Shown: positions 26,774 through 36,361, counted from the first letter of the stretch. The stretch is DNA of 43,707 nt from Zavarzinella formosa DSM 19928 (GCF_000255705.1 NZ_JH636445.1:158381-202087); one strand, 5' to 3'. Notes: generated by a model not told the origin, from the letters alone. Numbers and translations: made by a program.

Positions 26774-27010
26774 ATGCTCGAAGTGGATACCGCCAGCTCA
26801 ATCGTGGCCACCGGCTTTCTTCCTCCGCGACCCGGCGCCAGCGAAATCACCGCCATCGACAACGAAGTGGTTGAATTGGCCCTGTTGCTCCCCCGCTGGC
26901 AGGCCCTCGCCCTTGAGAATGCCGCCCATCAACGCGGACTGACGGCCGCCCAAATGCTCCGCAAACTCATTGGCAATTCCCTGAATAACATGTCGCCGAC
27001 GGTTGGATAA
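26774..27010 (+). CDS. Small hypothetical protein, helical C-terminal half
   Basis: A 78-residue product not recognised. The coding look comes from the second half: NEVVELALLLPRWQALALENAAHQRGLTAAQMLRKLIGNSL, cut here into an amphipathic helix, a QRGLTAAQML turn and a final helix, which resembles a small ribbon-helix-helix or HTH-like dimer. The N-terminal 25 residues are poorly structured and no good ribosome-binding site precedes ATG 26774. It could instead be translated from a non-ATG start in the same frame. Confidence is moderate because of its size. Confidence 0.45.
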   Translation: MLEVDTASSIVATGFLPPRPGASEITAIDNEVVELALLLPRWQALALENAAHQRGLTAAQMLRKLIGNSLNNMSPTVG

Positions 27011-27067
27011 CCGCTTTGTCCCCAGCCGTTTGGTTGCTCTCTTTCAGCATGGGGCAACCGGGGCTGG

Positions 27068-28237
27068 CTAGGCGATGAAGCGGGCCAGTCGTCCAATACC
27101 CCATCCGATCAGAATCAAACTCAAAAGCGACCCGATCACGAAAATCGGACCATAAATGAGCATTCTTTGCTCGGGGGACAGTGGGGAACCGCTCGACGGC
27201 AAATCGCTCGTTGGTTCCTTGGTGTAAAGCTTGTCGAATTCAGTCTCAACATTGGCACCGGATGCTATCCAGCCAACTTCTTTGTTTTTTAATTCCGCAT
27301 ACCATGTGTTGGCGTCGGCCACCTCTGTTTGAAGTTCCGCTTCAATGACTGCCGATTTCTGCTGATTTTCAGTGTCATCGATCAGTTGCATATCCAGAAT
27401 ATGTTTCGCCAATGTGCGGTAACGATCTTTGGATGCGTCATCCTTCATTTGATGACTGGCCAGCAAATAACATCGGGCTGACAAGCGTTTTGCATCTGTG
27501 TTTACGGCATATCCATGATCGCTGCCCAACAAGTCGCCGAGGGCTTCCAGCAGCAGCGGGTTGTCGTGGTCGGCAAATCGCATCATCCCCAAGACTCCCT
27601 TCACAGCCGCTTGAAGTTGATCGAGGCTTGGTTCGTTGTCTTTTGTGACATCAAGTTTTTTGGCCAGAAAGTGCCGGAAGTTTCCGGATGCCGGCGGGAT
27701 CTCTTCTTTGCCCCACACGTCTTGTAGCGGAAAACTTAACGACGATCCCTTTCGTCTCATCGCATATTCCACGAGCCACTTTTGGTATTTTTCCCGGCCG
27801 AAATGGGCATCCGGGTTGATGGCCAATGCCTTGTCGATGTATGGAAGCCCCTTCTCAAACTCTCCCTTCAAGATGTAAAAGGTGCCGAGGTTGGAGTAGG
27901 TTTCGTAGACGCCCGGTTTGATTTTTTCTTTGGCGAGCATCTGTTCGATGGCTTTGTCCGGTTGGCCGGTCTTTTGATAGGCCACGGCCAAGTCGTCATG
28001 GAGGGCCAGATTGTTCGGATCGGCCTTCAGTTTTTCGAGCCGGTCCGTGATGCGCCACTGGTAAAACTCGGGGGAGTGTCGCAGAAACTTTCCGGTGATG
28101 ATTTCCAAAGTGCTTGGAAATCTCGCCCGTTCCTGTTTCAGCGTGTCGTAATCCCAGAGACAGGCGGTGGCCACGGCCGGAAGGCCTAGAAGTGTCAGGC
28201 CGATCAACAACACTCGGGGAGAGGAGATGTGTTTCAT
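27068..28237 (-). CDS. Exported TPR protein with C-terminal membrane helix
   Basis: 389 residues from the ATG complementary to 28235-28237; a longer in-frame start at 28288 would precede the signal peptide awkwardly. The signal peptide is about 1-26 (LLIGLTLLGLPAVATA before CLWDYD); the Cys could be lipid-modified but the lipobox is weak. Residues about 75-165 contain TPR-like helices: LALHDDLAVAYQKTGQPDKAIEQ and YSNLGTFYILKGEFEKGLPYIDKALAINP in adjacent units. A hydrophobic helix at about 360-382 anchors the C-terminus. The CLWDYDTLKxERxRFP start is one I associate with planctomycete TPR proteins. Role unknown; probably periplasmic scaffolding. Divergent from the aldolase gene. Confidence 0.85.
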   Translation of the reverse strand: MKHISSPRVLLIGLTLLGLPAVATACLWDYDTLKQERARFPSTLEIITGKFLRHSPEFYQWRITDRLEKLKADPNNLALHDDLAVAYQKTGQPDKAIEQMLAKEKIKPGVYETYSNLGTFYILKGEFEKGLPYIDKALAINPDAHFGREKYQKWLVEYAMRRKGSSLSFPLQDVWGKEEIPPASGNFRHFLAKKLDVTKDNEPSLDQLQAAVKGVLGMMRFADHDNPLLLEALGDLLGSDHGYAVNTDAKRLSARCYLLASHQMKDDASKDRYRTLAKHILDMQLIDDTENQQKSAVIEAELQTEVADANTWYAELKNKEVGWIASGANVETEFDKLYTKEPTSDLPSSGSPLSPEQRMLIYGPIFVIGSLLSLILIGWGIGRLARFIA

Positions 28238-28390
28238 CTCTTGAGTGTCCCACCTTGCCGGTGGAATGTCAAACAATTCAGAGATCAACGCAACCTGATT
28301 CGCCGGTCTTCAAGAGGGGCGGGACGGTTCCTATAACTGTCCCTTGTGTGATTCGAGCGATTTGACACCGACCATCTTTCGGAGTTTCTC

Positions 28391-29428
28391 ATGCCACTCG
28401 TGCCGTTGCGGCTTCTCTTGGACCATGCCGCCGAGAACAACTACGGGATCGCCGCTTTCAATGTGAACAACATGGAGCAGATCCAAGCGATCATGGAGGC
28501 CGCCAAGGAAATTGACGCTCCGGTGATCGTGCAAGCCAGCCGCGGGGCGCGCAGCTATTCCCAAGATGCGTACCTTCGCCATCTGATGCTAGCCGCGGCC
28601 GAACTTTATCCGCAAATTCCCATTGTCATGCACCAAGACCACGGCAACGGCCCGAATACTTGCAAGAGCGCCATTGAACAGAACTTCACCAGCGTGATGA
28701 TGGATGGCTCCCTGAAGGAAGACGGCAAAACCCCGGCTGATTACGAATACAACGTGGGCGTTACCAAGAGCGTGGTGGACATGGCCCATCCGCTCGGCAT
28801 CTCCGTCGAAGGCGAACTCGGCTGCCTCGGGTCGCTCGAAAGCGGCATGGGCGAGGCCGAAGACGGCCACGGGGCCGAAGGGGCCTTGGATCACAGCCAA
28901 CTCCTCACCGACCCGGATCAGGCCGAGGATTTCGTCCGCAGGACCAAAGTGGATGCCCTCGCCGTCGCCATCGGCACCAGCCACGGGGCCTACAAATTCA
29001 CCCGCAAGCCGGATGGCGGCGTGTTGAACATGGACGTCATCAAGAAGATCCATGCCAAACTGCCGAACTGCCACATGGTGATGCACGGCTCTTCCAGCGT
29101 GCCGCAAGATCTTCAGGACTTGCTGAACAAATACGGCGGTCAGATGAAGCAAACCTTCGGCGTGCCGGTCGAAGAAATCCAACTCGGCATCAAGCACGGC
29201 GTTCGCAAGATCAACGTGGACACCGACAACCGGATGGCCATGACGGCGGCCGTGCGAAAATTGCTTGTCGAAGCTCCCGACAAGTTTGACCCGCGTGACT
29301 GGATGAAGCCCGCCCGCGATGCCATGAAGAAGGTGTGCAAGGAACGCATGACGGCCTTCGGCCAAGCCGGGCAAGCAAGCAAGATCAAATCGTTGAGCCC
29401 CAAAGAGTTCGCCAAGTTCTACGGTTGA
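28391..29428 (+). CDS. fba: Class II fructose-bisphosphate aldolase
   Basis: Zinc-dependent aldolase cleaving fructose 1,6-bisphosphate in glycolysis, or forming it in gluconeogenesis. The 345 residues match the class IIB-like/Calvin-cycle (FbaA) subgroup. Visible motifs: [13 protein letters not shown], the catalytic and zinc-binding region [26 protein letters not shown] with a zinc-ligand Glu, [11 protein letters not shown] with the zinc His and phosphate loop, VMHGSSS with the last zinc His, and [12 protein letters not shown] binding the phosphate. The start ATG 28391 is supported by homology ([12 protein letters not shown]). It stands alone between a divergent TPR gene and an export gene. 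Confidence 0.97.
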   Translation: MPLVPLRLLLDHAAENNYGIAAFNVNNMEQIQAIMEAAKEIDAPVIVQASRGARSYSQDAYLRHLMLAAAELYPQIPIVMHQDHGNGPNTCKSAIEQNFTSVMMDGSLKEDGKTPADYEYNVGVTKSVVDMAHPLGISVEGELGCLGSLESGMGEAEDGHGAEGALDHSQLLTDPDQAEDFVRRTKVDALAVAIGTSHGAYKFTRKPDGGVLNMDVIKKIHAKLPNCHMVMHGSSSVPQDLQDLLNKYGGQMKQTFGVPVEEIQLGIKHGVRKINVDTDNRMAMTAAVRKLLVEAPDKFDPRDWMKPARDAMKKVCKERMTAFGQAGQASKIKSLSPKEFAKFYG

Positions 29429-29444
29429 TCTCCCTTTTCACGAT

Positions 29445-29470
29445 CTCCCGGATCGCCCATCATCCGGGAG
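29445..29470 (+). terminator. Hairpin after the aldolase gene
   Basis: CTCCCGGAT (29445-29453) and ATCCGGGAG (29462-29470) form a perfect 9-bp stem around 8 nt, 16 bp after the fba stop. No T-run follows, so it may act through RNA stability or Rho. Confidence 0.5.
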
Positions 29471-29621
29471 TCGCCTGATCTCCTGACAAAGCTCCTTTCG
29501 CCAAGCCTGCCTCGTCGGTTTTTCCTGACACATCAGTTCAAAGTTTTCCGTAGATTTCACCAATCATCCGGGCCGATATTACCGTTTGAAGCGATTATCC
29601 CGCCACACAATGGAAACGGAA

Positions 29622-30401
29622 ATGGCCTGCCTGTCGTCTACCCGATGCCTGCTCCTTGCCGGAGCGATTGCCAACCTGGCGGGGTGCGGCGGCACCGGAG
29701 GCTCCGTGTCGCTGTCGCCGGAACGGTTCCCGCTTGGCGAAGTCGCGGAAGCCAACGTCCAATGCGGCCCCGCCGACTTGCCCAGAGAACCGGCGAAGGC
29801 ATGGCTGGAGCGATACATCGTCGAGCCGGGAGACGGTCTGCTGGTGATGCCGGTGGAATTGGATTCCAAAGTTCGCATCCCGGCCGACCAGACCGTGTTG
29901 CCGGACGGAACGATTGACCTCGGAAAATATGGGCGGCTGGTGGCGGCCGGCAAAACCGTCCCGGAAATCGAACTCGACGTGCTGACCTTGGTGACCAAAA
30001 AAGAACGCGAGGGGAAGGACAAGGACGGCAAGATCAAAGATCCGGCCGACAAGGATGATCCCATCGGTTCGATTGATGTGCGCTTGGTCAACCGACAATC
30101 AAAGGTCTTTTACGTCTTCGGCGAAGTGACCACCCCCGGCCGGTTTCAACTCACCGGCAACGAATGTGTGCTGGATGCGATCCTGCTGGCGGGGGGGTTA
30201 ACTGACCGCTCATCCTGGCAGAACATTTTGCTTGTTCGCCCAACCGGCGACGGGCCGGGAATGGTGTTGAAGGTCAACTACGGGGACATCGTCCGGGTCG
30301 GGGCCGGGATGACCAATTACCAGATCCAGCCGGGCGACCGGATTTATGTCGCCTCCCGAAGCACGCTTGACATGCTGTTGAATTGCGACCGCTTCCGCTG
30401 A
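29622..30401 (+). CDS. Wza-type polysaccharide export lipoprotein
   Basis: 259 residues. I choose ATG 29622, with GGAA just upstream, because it places a typical lipoprotein signal right at the N-terminus, ending in the lipobox NLAGC; ATG 29610 is also in frame. The mature part starts with a Poly_export-like domain: YIVEPGDGLLVMP, VLPDGTIDLGKYG and VAAGKTVPEIE. After a charged insert (KKEREGKDKDGK) a soluble-ligand-binding beta-grasp (SLBB-like) domain follows: YVFGEVTTPGRFQLTGN, ILLAGGLTD and QPGDRIYVAS. Family members form outer-membrane export channels or adaptors for polysaccharide. No Wzc or glycosyltransferase genes are adjacent. It converges with queD, 4 bp apart. Confidence 0.88.
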   Translation: MACLSSTRCLLLAGAIANLAGCGGTGGSVSLSPERFPLGEVAEANVQCGPADLPREPAKAWLERYIVEPGDGLLVMPVELDSKVRIPADQTVLPDGTIDLGKYGRLVAAGKTVPEIELDVLTLVTKKEREGKDKDGKIKDPADKDDPIGSIDVRLVNRQSKVFYVFGEVTTPGRFQLTGNECVLDAILLAGGLTDRSSWQNILLVRPTGDGPGMVLKVNYGDIVRVGAGMTNYQIQPGDRIYVASRSTLDMLLNCDRFR

Positions 30402-30405
30402 GCGA

Positions 30406-30822
30406 TCATCCGGAAACCGCTTCGCCGCGATAGGTCGCATATGAATAGCCGGTTTCCCACATGGTGACCTCGCTCACCGGCAGGCTTTTCGACACGCAGA
30501 AATCGTAGATCAGTTTGGCCATGTTCTCCGTCGTCGGGTTCACTTCCAAAGGAAGCACTTTCTCCCCGACGGCCTGAAGCGTTTTCACCAGCGGATCGGC
30601 TTGGTGCAGCAACAACGTGTGATCGAGCGTGGCGTCGATCCACCCGGCGATGATTCGCTTCATGTCCACGAAGTCAACGATCATGCCGAGTTTGTTGAGT
30701 TGATCGCCGGTCAGGGTGACACAAACTTTGCCATTATGCCCGTGCAAATTGCGGCATTTGCCGTCGTAATCCATCAGCCGATGACCGAAACAAAACTCGA
30801 ACTCACGGGTCACTTGGAACAT
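30406..30822 (-). CDS. queD: 6-carboxytetrahydropterin synthase (QueD / PTPS family)
   Basis: Probably converts 7,8-dihydroneopterin triphosphate to 6-carboxytetrahydropterin for queuosine and other 7-deazapurines. 138 residues; zinc ligands are visible as FGHRL plus CRNLHGH, whose Cys is the catalytic residue of the CxxxHGH motif. GMIVDFVDMKRII, LDHTLLLH (catalytic His/Asp region) and NPTTENMAKLIYDF complete the pattern, with WETGYSYATY at the C-terminus. GGAG lies about 10 nt before the ATG. The paralogous folate-pathway PTPS activity cannot be excluded. queC and queE are not in the window. Confidence 0.92.
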   Translation of the reverse strand: MFQVTREFEFCFGHRLMDYDGKCRNLHGHNGKVCVTLTGDQLNKLGMIVDFVDMKRIIAGWIDATLDHTLLLHQADPLVKTLQAVGEKVLPLEVNPTTENMAKLIYDFCVSKSLPVSEVTMWETGYSYATYRGEAVSG

Positions 30823-30983
30823 CGTCTGGGTTCTCCGGGCCGGGTTTTGGCGAGTGTTCTCACATCAATGATTTTACAAACACCGGCCGCCAATCCATAG
30901 TCCGCCAACGGAACGAAGGCGAAAGCCCCCGCGACGAACCCCGCCTGTCCCCGCCATGTCTTCCAAATCTGTCGGCATCTTTC

Positions 30984-31011
30984 AGGCTCATGGCTCAAGG
31001 CTCATGGCTCC
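30984..31011 (+). repeat. Four tandem 7-bp units upstream of glyS
   Basis: Four direct heptamers, AGGCTCA TGGCTCA AGGCTCA TGGCTCC, lie about 50 bp before the glyS start. A microsatellite of this kind can change by slippage; a regulatory effect is only a possibility. Confidence 0.7.
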
Positions 31012-31062
31012 CATAAGATGCCCCAACGTCTTTCCCCGATGATACGTGCAAGGAATTGTTCG

Positions 31063-32775
31063 ATGGCGACCGCGAAACTGGATATGGAAAAACTCGTCTC
31101 CCTGTGCCGCCGTCGCGGCTTCATCTTCCAGTCGAGCGAAATCTACGGCGGGATCAACGGTTTCTGGGATTATGGCCCTTTGGGCGTCGAACTCAAGAAG
31201 AACATCAAGGACGCCTGGTGGCAGGACATGGTCCGCAACCCCCCGCCCGGCCCGGACGGCCAGGAAATCACGATGGTCGGGCTGGATTGCTCGATCATCA
31301 TGAATCCCAAGGTGTGGGAAGCCAGCGGCCACGTTGCGACATTTGCCGACCCCACGCGGAAATGTTCCGGGTGCGGGCGGTTTGTCCGGGCGGATCAATT
31401 ATGGGCTATTCTCGCTGAATCAAGCGAATGGATGAATTCCCTCATCCAAGAGTTCACGCCAATTACTGGAGCCATCGATACGCCGAAACTTCTCAAATGG
31501 GCACAGGGCAAAGGCAAGAAACTTGCTCCGAATCTTGCTCTTGTCCGCAATCCACAGGTTGTGCTGTCTTTCTTGGCAACCCGTGTGAATGGACAACCCG
31601 ATGCCCCTCCGGATCTCATGGAGATGACAAGATATCTTGCCACGGAGCAATTACATGCGACGGGTCTCCAAGACCCATGCCCCCTTTGTGGCGGACCATT
31701 GGGCGAGCCGAAGCCGTTCAGCTTGATGTTTGAGTCTCACGCTGGGACAGAACAGACGGAAGAATCCAAAGTATATTTGCGGCCTGAGACCGCCCAGGGA
31801 ATCTTTGCCAACTTCGCGAACGTTGTATCTTCCAGCCGTGTTAAATTGCCTTTTGGAATCGCGCAGATTGGAAAGGCTTTCCGCAACGAAATCACCCCGC
31901 GAAATTATATTTTCCGCAGTCGTGAGTTTGAACAGATGGAGATTGAATTCTTCTGTCATCCTGAACAGTCAATGAAGTGGTACGAATATTGGCGGGATCT
32001 TCGCAAGAAGTGGTACAGCACGTTGGGCATCAAGTCGGACAACCTGAAACCTCGCGAGCAGGGCAAGGAAGAACTTGCTCATTATTCCATCGGAACGACC
32101 GATATCGAGTACATGTTTCCCTTCTCCGAAGATCCGCAGGAACTCGAAGGAGTTGCGCATCGGGGAGCGTTTGACTTGACCGCTCACATGTCAAAGAGCG
32201 GCAAGGATCTGAAATATTTTGACGAGGATGGTTGGAACGCTCTCCTTCATGAACGGCTAGAACCTCTTAAAAATGACCCGGCTCGCCGCGAGGAGGAGAA
32301 AAAGAAACTCAACCGGGAGGAGCGGCCCAAGTTTATCTTCACCCCGCATGTGATCGAACCGTCCGCCGGGGCTGATCGGTTCACGTTGGCTGTTTTGTGT
32401 GAGGCATATTCAGCAGATCAAGTTCCTGACGCTGACGGAAAAATGGAAGAACGGCTGGTGATGAAGTTTCACCCCCGGCTGGCCCCGGTGAAAGCGGCCA
32501 TCTTGCCGCTGGTGAAGAAGGATGGGATGCCGGAAAAGGCCCAAGGGCTTTACCGCGAGTTGAAGAAGCACTTCAAGGTCGAATACGACGACGGCGGGGC
32601 GGTCGGCCGACGATATCGCCGTCAGGACGAGATCGGCACGCCGTTTTGCATCACCATTGACGGCGACACGATGAAGGACGATACCGTCACCATCCGCGAT
32701 CGCGACACATTGCAACAACGCCGCGTTCCGATCAACAGCGTGCTGGAAGAGATTCGCAAGGCGTTAATGAGCTGA
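31063..32775 (+). CDS. glyQS: Glycyl-tRNA synthetase, homodimeric class II
   Basis: Charges tRNA-Gly. 570 residues from ATG 31063 with AAGGA 8 nt upstream. The N-terminal MEKLVSLCRRRGFIFQSSEIYGG and GFWDYGPLGVELK are diagnostic of the eukaryote-like single-chain GlyRS, unlike the two-subunit GlyQ/GlyS. Zinc-type Cys pairs CSGCG and CPLCGG flank an insertion (about 105-205). Class II motifs follow: VYLRPETAQGIFANF, GIAQIGKAFRNEI, FRSREFEQMEIEFF, and the C-terminal anticodon-binding domain (about 465-565). Codons 110-460 (31390-32440) are visibly poorer in GC than both ends, suggesting a recombinant gene. A terminator follows. Confidence 0.95.
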   Translation: MATAKLDMEKLVSLCRRRGFIFQSSEIYGGINGFWDYGPLGVELKKNIKDAWWQDMVRNPPPGPDGQEITMVGLDCSIIMNPKVWEASGHVATFADPTRKCSGCGRFVRADQLWAILAESSEWMNSLIQEFTPITGAIDTPKLLKWAQGKGKKLAPNLALVRNPQVVLSFLATRVNGQPDAPPDLMEMTRYLATEQLHATGLQDPCPLCGGPLGEPKPFSLMFESHAGTEQTEESKVYLRPETAQGIFANFANVVSSSRVKLPFGIAQIGKAFRNEITPRNYIFRSREFEQMEIEFFCHPEQSMKWYEYWRDLRKKWYSTLGIKSDNLKPREQGKEELAHYSIGTTDIEYMFPFSEDPQELEGVAHRGAFDLTAHMSKSGKDLKYFDEDGWNALLHERLEPLKNDPARREEEKKKLNREERPKFIFTPHVIEPSAGADRFTLAVLCEAYSADQVPDADGKMEERLVMKFHPRLAPVKAAILPLVKKDGMPEKAQGLYRELKKHFKVEYDDGGAVGRRYRRQDEIGTPFCITIDGDTMKDDTVTIRDRDTLQQRRVPINSVLEEIRKALMS

Positions 32776-32790
32776 GACCGGAGGGGTTTT

Positions 32791-32826
32791 GCCCGGAGAC
32801 ACGAATGTGGCGTCCGGGCTTCTTTG
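32791..32826 (+). terminator. Terminator of glyQS
   Basis: GCCCGGA (32791-32797) pairs with TCCGGGC (32813-32819); a CAC/GTG pairing around GAAT extends the stem inside. TTCTTTG follows at 32820-32826. Confidence 0.7.
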
Positions 32827-32931
32827 TGTGAAACTCTTCTCCGAAGACGGGATGATCCCTTGCCCGGCGCCGGGCGTATAACCAATCATTGCATACTTTT
32901 CCGTTTTTCGTTCTGTGAAGGATTTCCCGCG

Positions 32932-35900
32932 ATGATGGCTTCCCCCCGTCCGTCGGACCCGCCGCCCCCAAGTCCCGAGGACGATCCGAAGCCGGTCGCT
33001 CCCAAGCCCCGGCGTGAGGACAAACCGGCCACGCTTGGCACGTCGAACTTCATTGTCGGGTTCGATTGGGTGTTGTCCGTCGGGGTGCTGGCGCTGGCCT
33101 TTTTGGCCGTGTCCTTCTCGGTGCGGAACGCCGATTTTTGGCAGCATCTGGCGACTGGCCGGTTGATTGCCGAGGGGGGCTATTCCTTTGGCCGCGATCC
33201 GTTTAGCTATGCGGACCCCGACCGGACGTGGGTGAATCATGCGTGGCTGTTCGATCTGCTGATCTTTTGGATATTCAAAACTGTCGGCGGGCCGGGCTTG
33301 GTGGTGGCCAAGGGGATTGCCATCGTCGCCACCGCCGGGTTGCTGCTTGCCGCCCGGCGACCGGCCCAGGCCGTCTGGGGAAATGTTGTTTGCGTCGGGC
33401 TGGCCCTGCTGGCCGCCGCCCCCCGGTTGATGATTCAACCCACGCTCGCCTCCTATTTCTTTTTGTCGGTCCTGCTCTGCGTGCTGATCCGTGCCCCCAA
33501 ATTCTTCCGGGGCGTCCGGTTGTATGTCCTTGTCGCCGGGGTCTTCGGGCTTTGGGCCAACATGGACCAATGGTTCTTCCTCGGGCCGCTGCTCGTGGGG
33601 CTTTACACCCTCGGGCTGTTCATTCGGCCGACGGAAGAAGGAGACAAATCCCTTCGCAAAGAACTGCTGATCGCCCTTGGTCTCGGCATGGTCGCCATCA
33701 ACCTGAATCCGCACCATGTCCGCGTTTGGACGTTCCCGCCGGAATTGGTCAGCGGCGAACTCGCGGAACTGTTCGCCACTGATGGCGAATTCGGCCCGAC
33801 CTTCCGCAGTGCGTTCACCAAGGGAGCGCTCGATTTCGCCGGTGAACGAGACAACCCGGTGAACACCTATTCACTCGTCGTGCTGTTGTTTCTCACGGTG
33901 GCGGGATTCATCGGCTCGTTATCCCGGCTGTCGATTCCGCTGATGCTGGTTTGGGCTGGTTTCGTAGGCCTTGCCGTGTTGCACCTCCGGGCAATCCCGT
34001 TTCTTGCCTTTGTGGCAGCTCCGATTGCGGCGACCCATCTGACGGACTGCATCCAACGGCTCGTTGATCGGCCGATGCCGGAGGGAACCGTCCGGTTGCT
34101 AAGCACGGGTCGCTTGATGACCCGCGTGATGCTCGCGCTCGGGGGCCTTGTTCTCCTGACCGCGAGTTATCCCGGCTGGCTGCATCCGTTCAACTTGCAG
34201 CGCCGTTGGAAGTGGGACTTGGAACCGAACGAGTCCATCGTGAAGGCCGCCGAGAATTTGCAGCGCCTCCGGGCGGACGGTTCGCTTCCGGCTGAGGCTC
34301 GTCTTCTGAATCTTCAATCGGAGTTCGCCTGTTATCTGGCGTGGTATGCTCCGGCGGAGAAATCGTTCTTTGACTATCGGCTGGCCTATCATGCCCCCGA
34401 AGCCGCCGAATACGCGGCCCTTCGGAAACAACTCTCCCCGTACGACTCCAAGGAGAAACCGAATTTCGACCTGCCGGAATTCCTTGACCGATGGAAAATC
34501 ACTCATGTGGTGACCGCCCACGGGAACCGGGTTTTGAACCAGATAATTCTGGGCAGACTCTGGCAGGCCTCCGATCCGTTCCGCGAACCTGAATTCGTCA
34601 TCTGGAATGTTCACGGCCGGGCGGTGACCCTTGGGAGAACCAAGCAAAAGGTGTTGACAGCGGCTCAATTCGACGCCCTGCGGTTCGATCCGAAAAAAGC
34701 AGCGTTCGCCCAAACACCCATGCCGGAGGCGCCCAACCTTGATCCGCCGTTGGTGGACCGCGAACCGCTTGATCGTTTCATGACTCCCCCTCCGATTTCC
34801 CCGGCGGAGGCCGAGGAATGTTATGTGCTTGAACTCTACCGGAGCGATTTGCTTAATCAGTTTGTCGCCCGTCACCAAGCTGGCTTTTTCTTGTTTGACT
34901 TGGGCATCCGGCAACTGAAAGCCAGGTTTGGCATTCAGTTGCCGTTCTTGGATTATCTGGTTAGAGTCGTGGCGCAATACCCTTCGACGCTCCCGCCGGA
35001 AGTGACGGCCACAGGCATCCTGGCTGTTCGGTCGGCCCGCCGGGCGGTGATCGCCAGTCCGAACCATCCGGACGGATATGCCTTTCTCGCCAGCGTTTAC
35101 CCGGACTCCCACTTGAGTCTCTCTCAGGATCTTGCCAAATATATTGCCACCGTGAACATGGCTCGGGCGCTAAATCGAGTCCCTGCGGATCTCACACAAC
35201 GCCGTTCCGCCATTCAGTTGGACAAACTGGCCTTCAATCTGCGGCAGGCTCATTTGGCCGCGAGTCCGCAGCGAATTGACATGGCTGTTTTCGCCAACCG
35301 TCTGGCGGTGGCCGCCATGAGCAACCAATTGGATGAAATGGAGAATGTTCTCGCCAGTCGGGGAGCCGAAGGCCAGCAGGAGTTAAACAAACATAAGCAA
35401 CAATTGACCAACTTGGAAAAAGAACTGGGATTGCTTGAGAAGCAAGCCCAAATTCGTTCGGACAAGTTCACCAATGAGTCAGTCCGGCTCACCGAACCGC
35501 TCGACCGGGCCACCGTCGCTCGTCGCGAAGGACTGGCAATGGAGGCAATGGCCGAACTAACCAAGGCGAACGACCGCTTTCAAAAGAAGCTGACTGATTT
35601 CGAGAGCAATCCCGATAAAAAACCGACCGAAGTCGAGTTCGGAGTCCATCTGGCGATGGTCGGCGATTTGATTGAGTTGATGCTGTTCAACGGACAGGTC
35701 GAGCAAGCTGTCGTCATTCTGGACACGGTGGTAAAGGACCAATCATTTCTGGCCAACCTCACCCCGCCCATGAAGGATGCCTATGTGAAGGCCCGCATGT
35801 CCGCCGCCCGCTTGTTGGGCCAATCCGCACCGTATGACCAAGACCCGGCGGGCCGGTTCCGTTTCCTCCGAGTCATCTGCGGCCTGATCACCGGGGATTA

Positions 35901-36312
35901 CGAGCGAACCATCACCGCCCAGCAGGAAGACACCCGCAAAGCACGGGATAATCTGGCCTCTTTCATGAACGCCGTGTTTCCCAAGGGGCCGCCGGCCAGT
36001 GTCGAAATGCCGACGCTAATGAGCATCGACTTCGACATTATCATTCGAGTGATGACCAATCCGGTTGATTCCTTTGGAGCCGTGATCGGCAGCCAATCAC
36101 GCCATATTCATGCAAGCATGCTTTACACCTATCAGAATCTCGTGAACGCCCAAGGTCAACAACATGCGCAACTCGGATTGACCTATCTGGAAGCGGGGGA
36201 TATCAGGAGCGCCAGGGCGCAGTTTCAAGAGGTTCTGAAGGGACCGGAACTGCCGTCGGCGTCTCCATCGCGAATGCTCGCCCGCGAAATGCTAAAATTG
36301 CTCGGAGAATAA
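32932..36312 (+). CDS. Large polytopic membrane protein, GT-C glycosyltransferase-like, with long soluble tail
   Basis: 1126 residues from ATG 32932 (AAGGA about 10 nt upstream). A Pro-rich cytoplasmic N-terminus (1-35) leads into about ten or eleven membrane helices up to about 420. After the first helix comes DFWQHLATGRLIAEGG, then RDPFSYADPDRTWVNHAWL, a pattern of GT-C-like proteins that use lipid-linked sugars, in which acidic and His residues of the first outside loop matter. The soluble remainder (about 420-1126) is helical, with a coiled-coil at about 805-900 (EMENVLASRG, LTNLEKELGLLEKQ) and TPR-like helices near the end. It is not recognised as a named enzyme. A methyltransferase gene follows 49 bp on in the same direction. 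Confidence 0.85.
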   Translation: MMASPRPSDPPPPSPEDDPKPVAPKPRREDKPATLGTSNFIVGFDWVLSVGVLALAFLAVSFSVRNADFWQHLATGRLIAEGGYSFGRDPFSYADPDRTWVNHAWLFDLLIFWIFKTVGGPGLVVAKGIAIVATAGLLLAARRPAQAVWGNVVCVGLALLAAAPRLMIQPTLASYFFLSVLLCVLIRAPKFFRGVRLYVLVAGVFGLWANMDQWFFLGPLLVGLYTLGLFIRPTEEGDKSLRKELLIALGLGMVAINLNPHHVRVWTFPPELVSGELAELFATDGEFGPTFRSAFTKGALDFAGERDNPVNTYSLVVLLFLTVAGFIGSLSRLSIPLMLVWAGFVGLAVLHLRAIPFLAFVAAPIAATHLTDCIQRLVDRPMPEGTVRLLSTGRLMTRVMLALGGLVLLTASYPGWLHPFNLQRRWKWDLEPNESIVKAAENLQRLRADGSLPAEARLLNLQSEFACYLAWYAPAEKSFFDYRLAYHAPEAAEYAALRKQLSPYDSKEKPNFDLPEFLDRWKITHVVTAHGNRVLNQIILGRLWQASDPFREPEFVIWNVHGRAVTLGRTKQKVLTAAQFDALRFDPKKAAFAQTPMPEAPNLDPPLVDREPLDRFMTPPPISPAEAEECYVLELYRSDLLNQFVARHQAGFFLFDLGIRQLKARFGIQLPFLDYLVRVVAQYPSTLPPEVTATGILAVRSARRAVIASPNHPDGYAFLASVYPDSHLSLSQDLAKYIATVNMARALNRVPADLTQRRSAIQLDKLAFNLRQAHLAASPQRIDMAVFANRLAVAAMSNQLDEMENVLASRGAEGQQELNKHKQQLTNLEKELGLLEKQAQIRSDKFTNESVRLTEPLDRATVARREGLAMEAMAELTKANDRFQKKLTDFESNPDKKPTEVEFGVHLAMVGDLIELMLFNGQVEQAVVILDTVVKDQSFLANLTPPMKDAYVKARMSAARLLGQSAPYDQDPAGRFRFLRVICGLITGDYERTITAQQEDTRKARDNLASFMNAVFPKGPPASVEMPTLMSIDFDIIIRVMTNPVDSFGAVIGSQSRHIHASMLYTYQNLVNAQGQQHAQLGLTYLEAGDIRSARAQFQEVLKGPELPSASPSRMLAREMLKLLGE

Positions 36313-36361
36313 GCGGGGTGACCGTCACCCCCGAGGCTTTCTTTCCACGCGGCATGGTGCG

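Noticed and set aside
31396-31680. Intein or inserted element inside glyQS
   Set aside because: No intein splice motifs; the segment lies between Cys pairs and corresponds to a known insertion region of GlyRS, so recombination within the gene is the simpler explanation.
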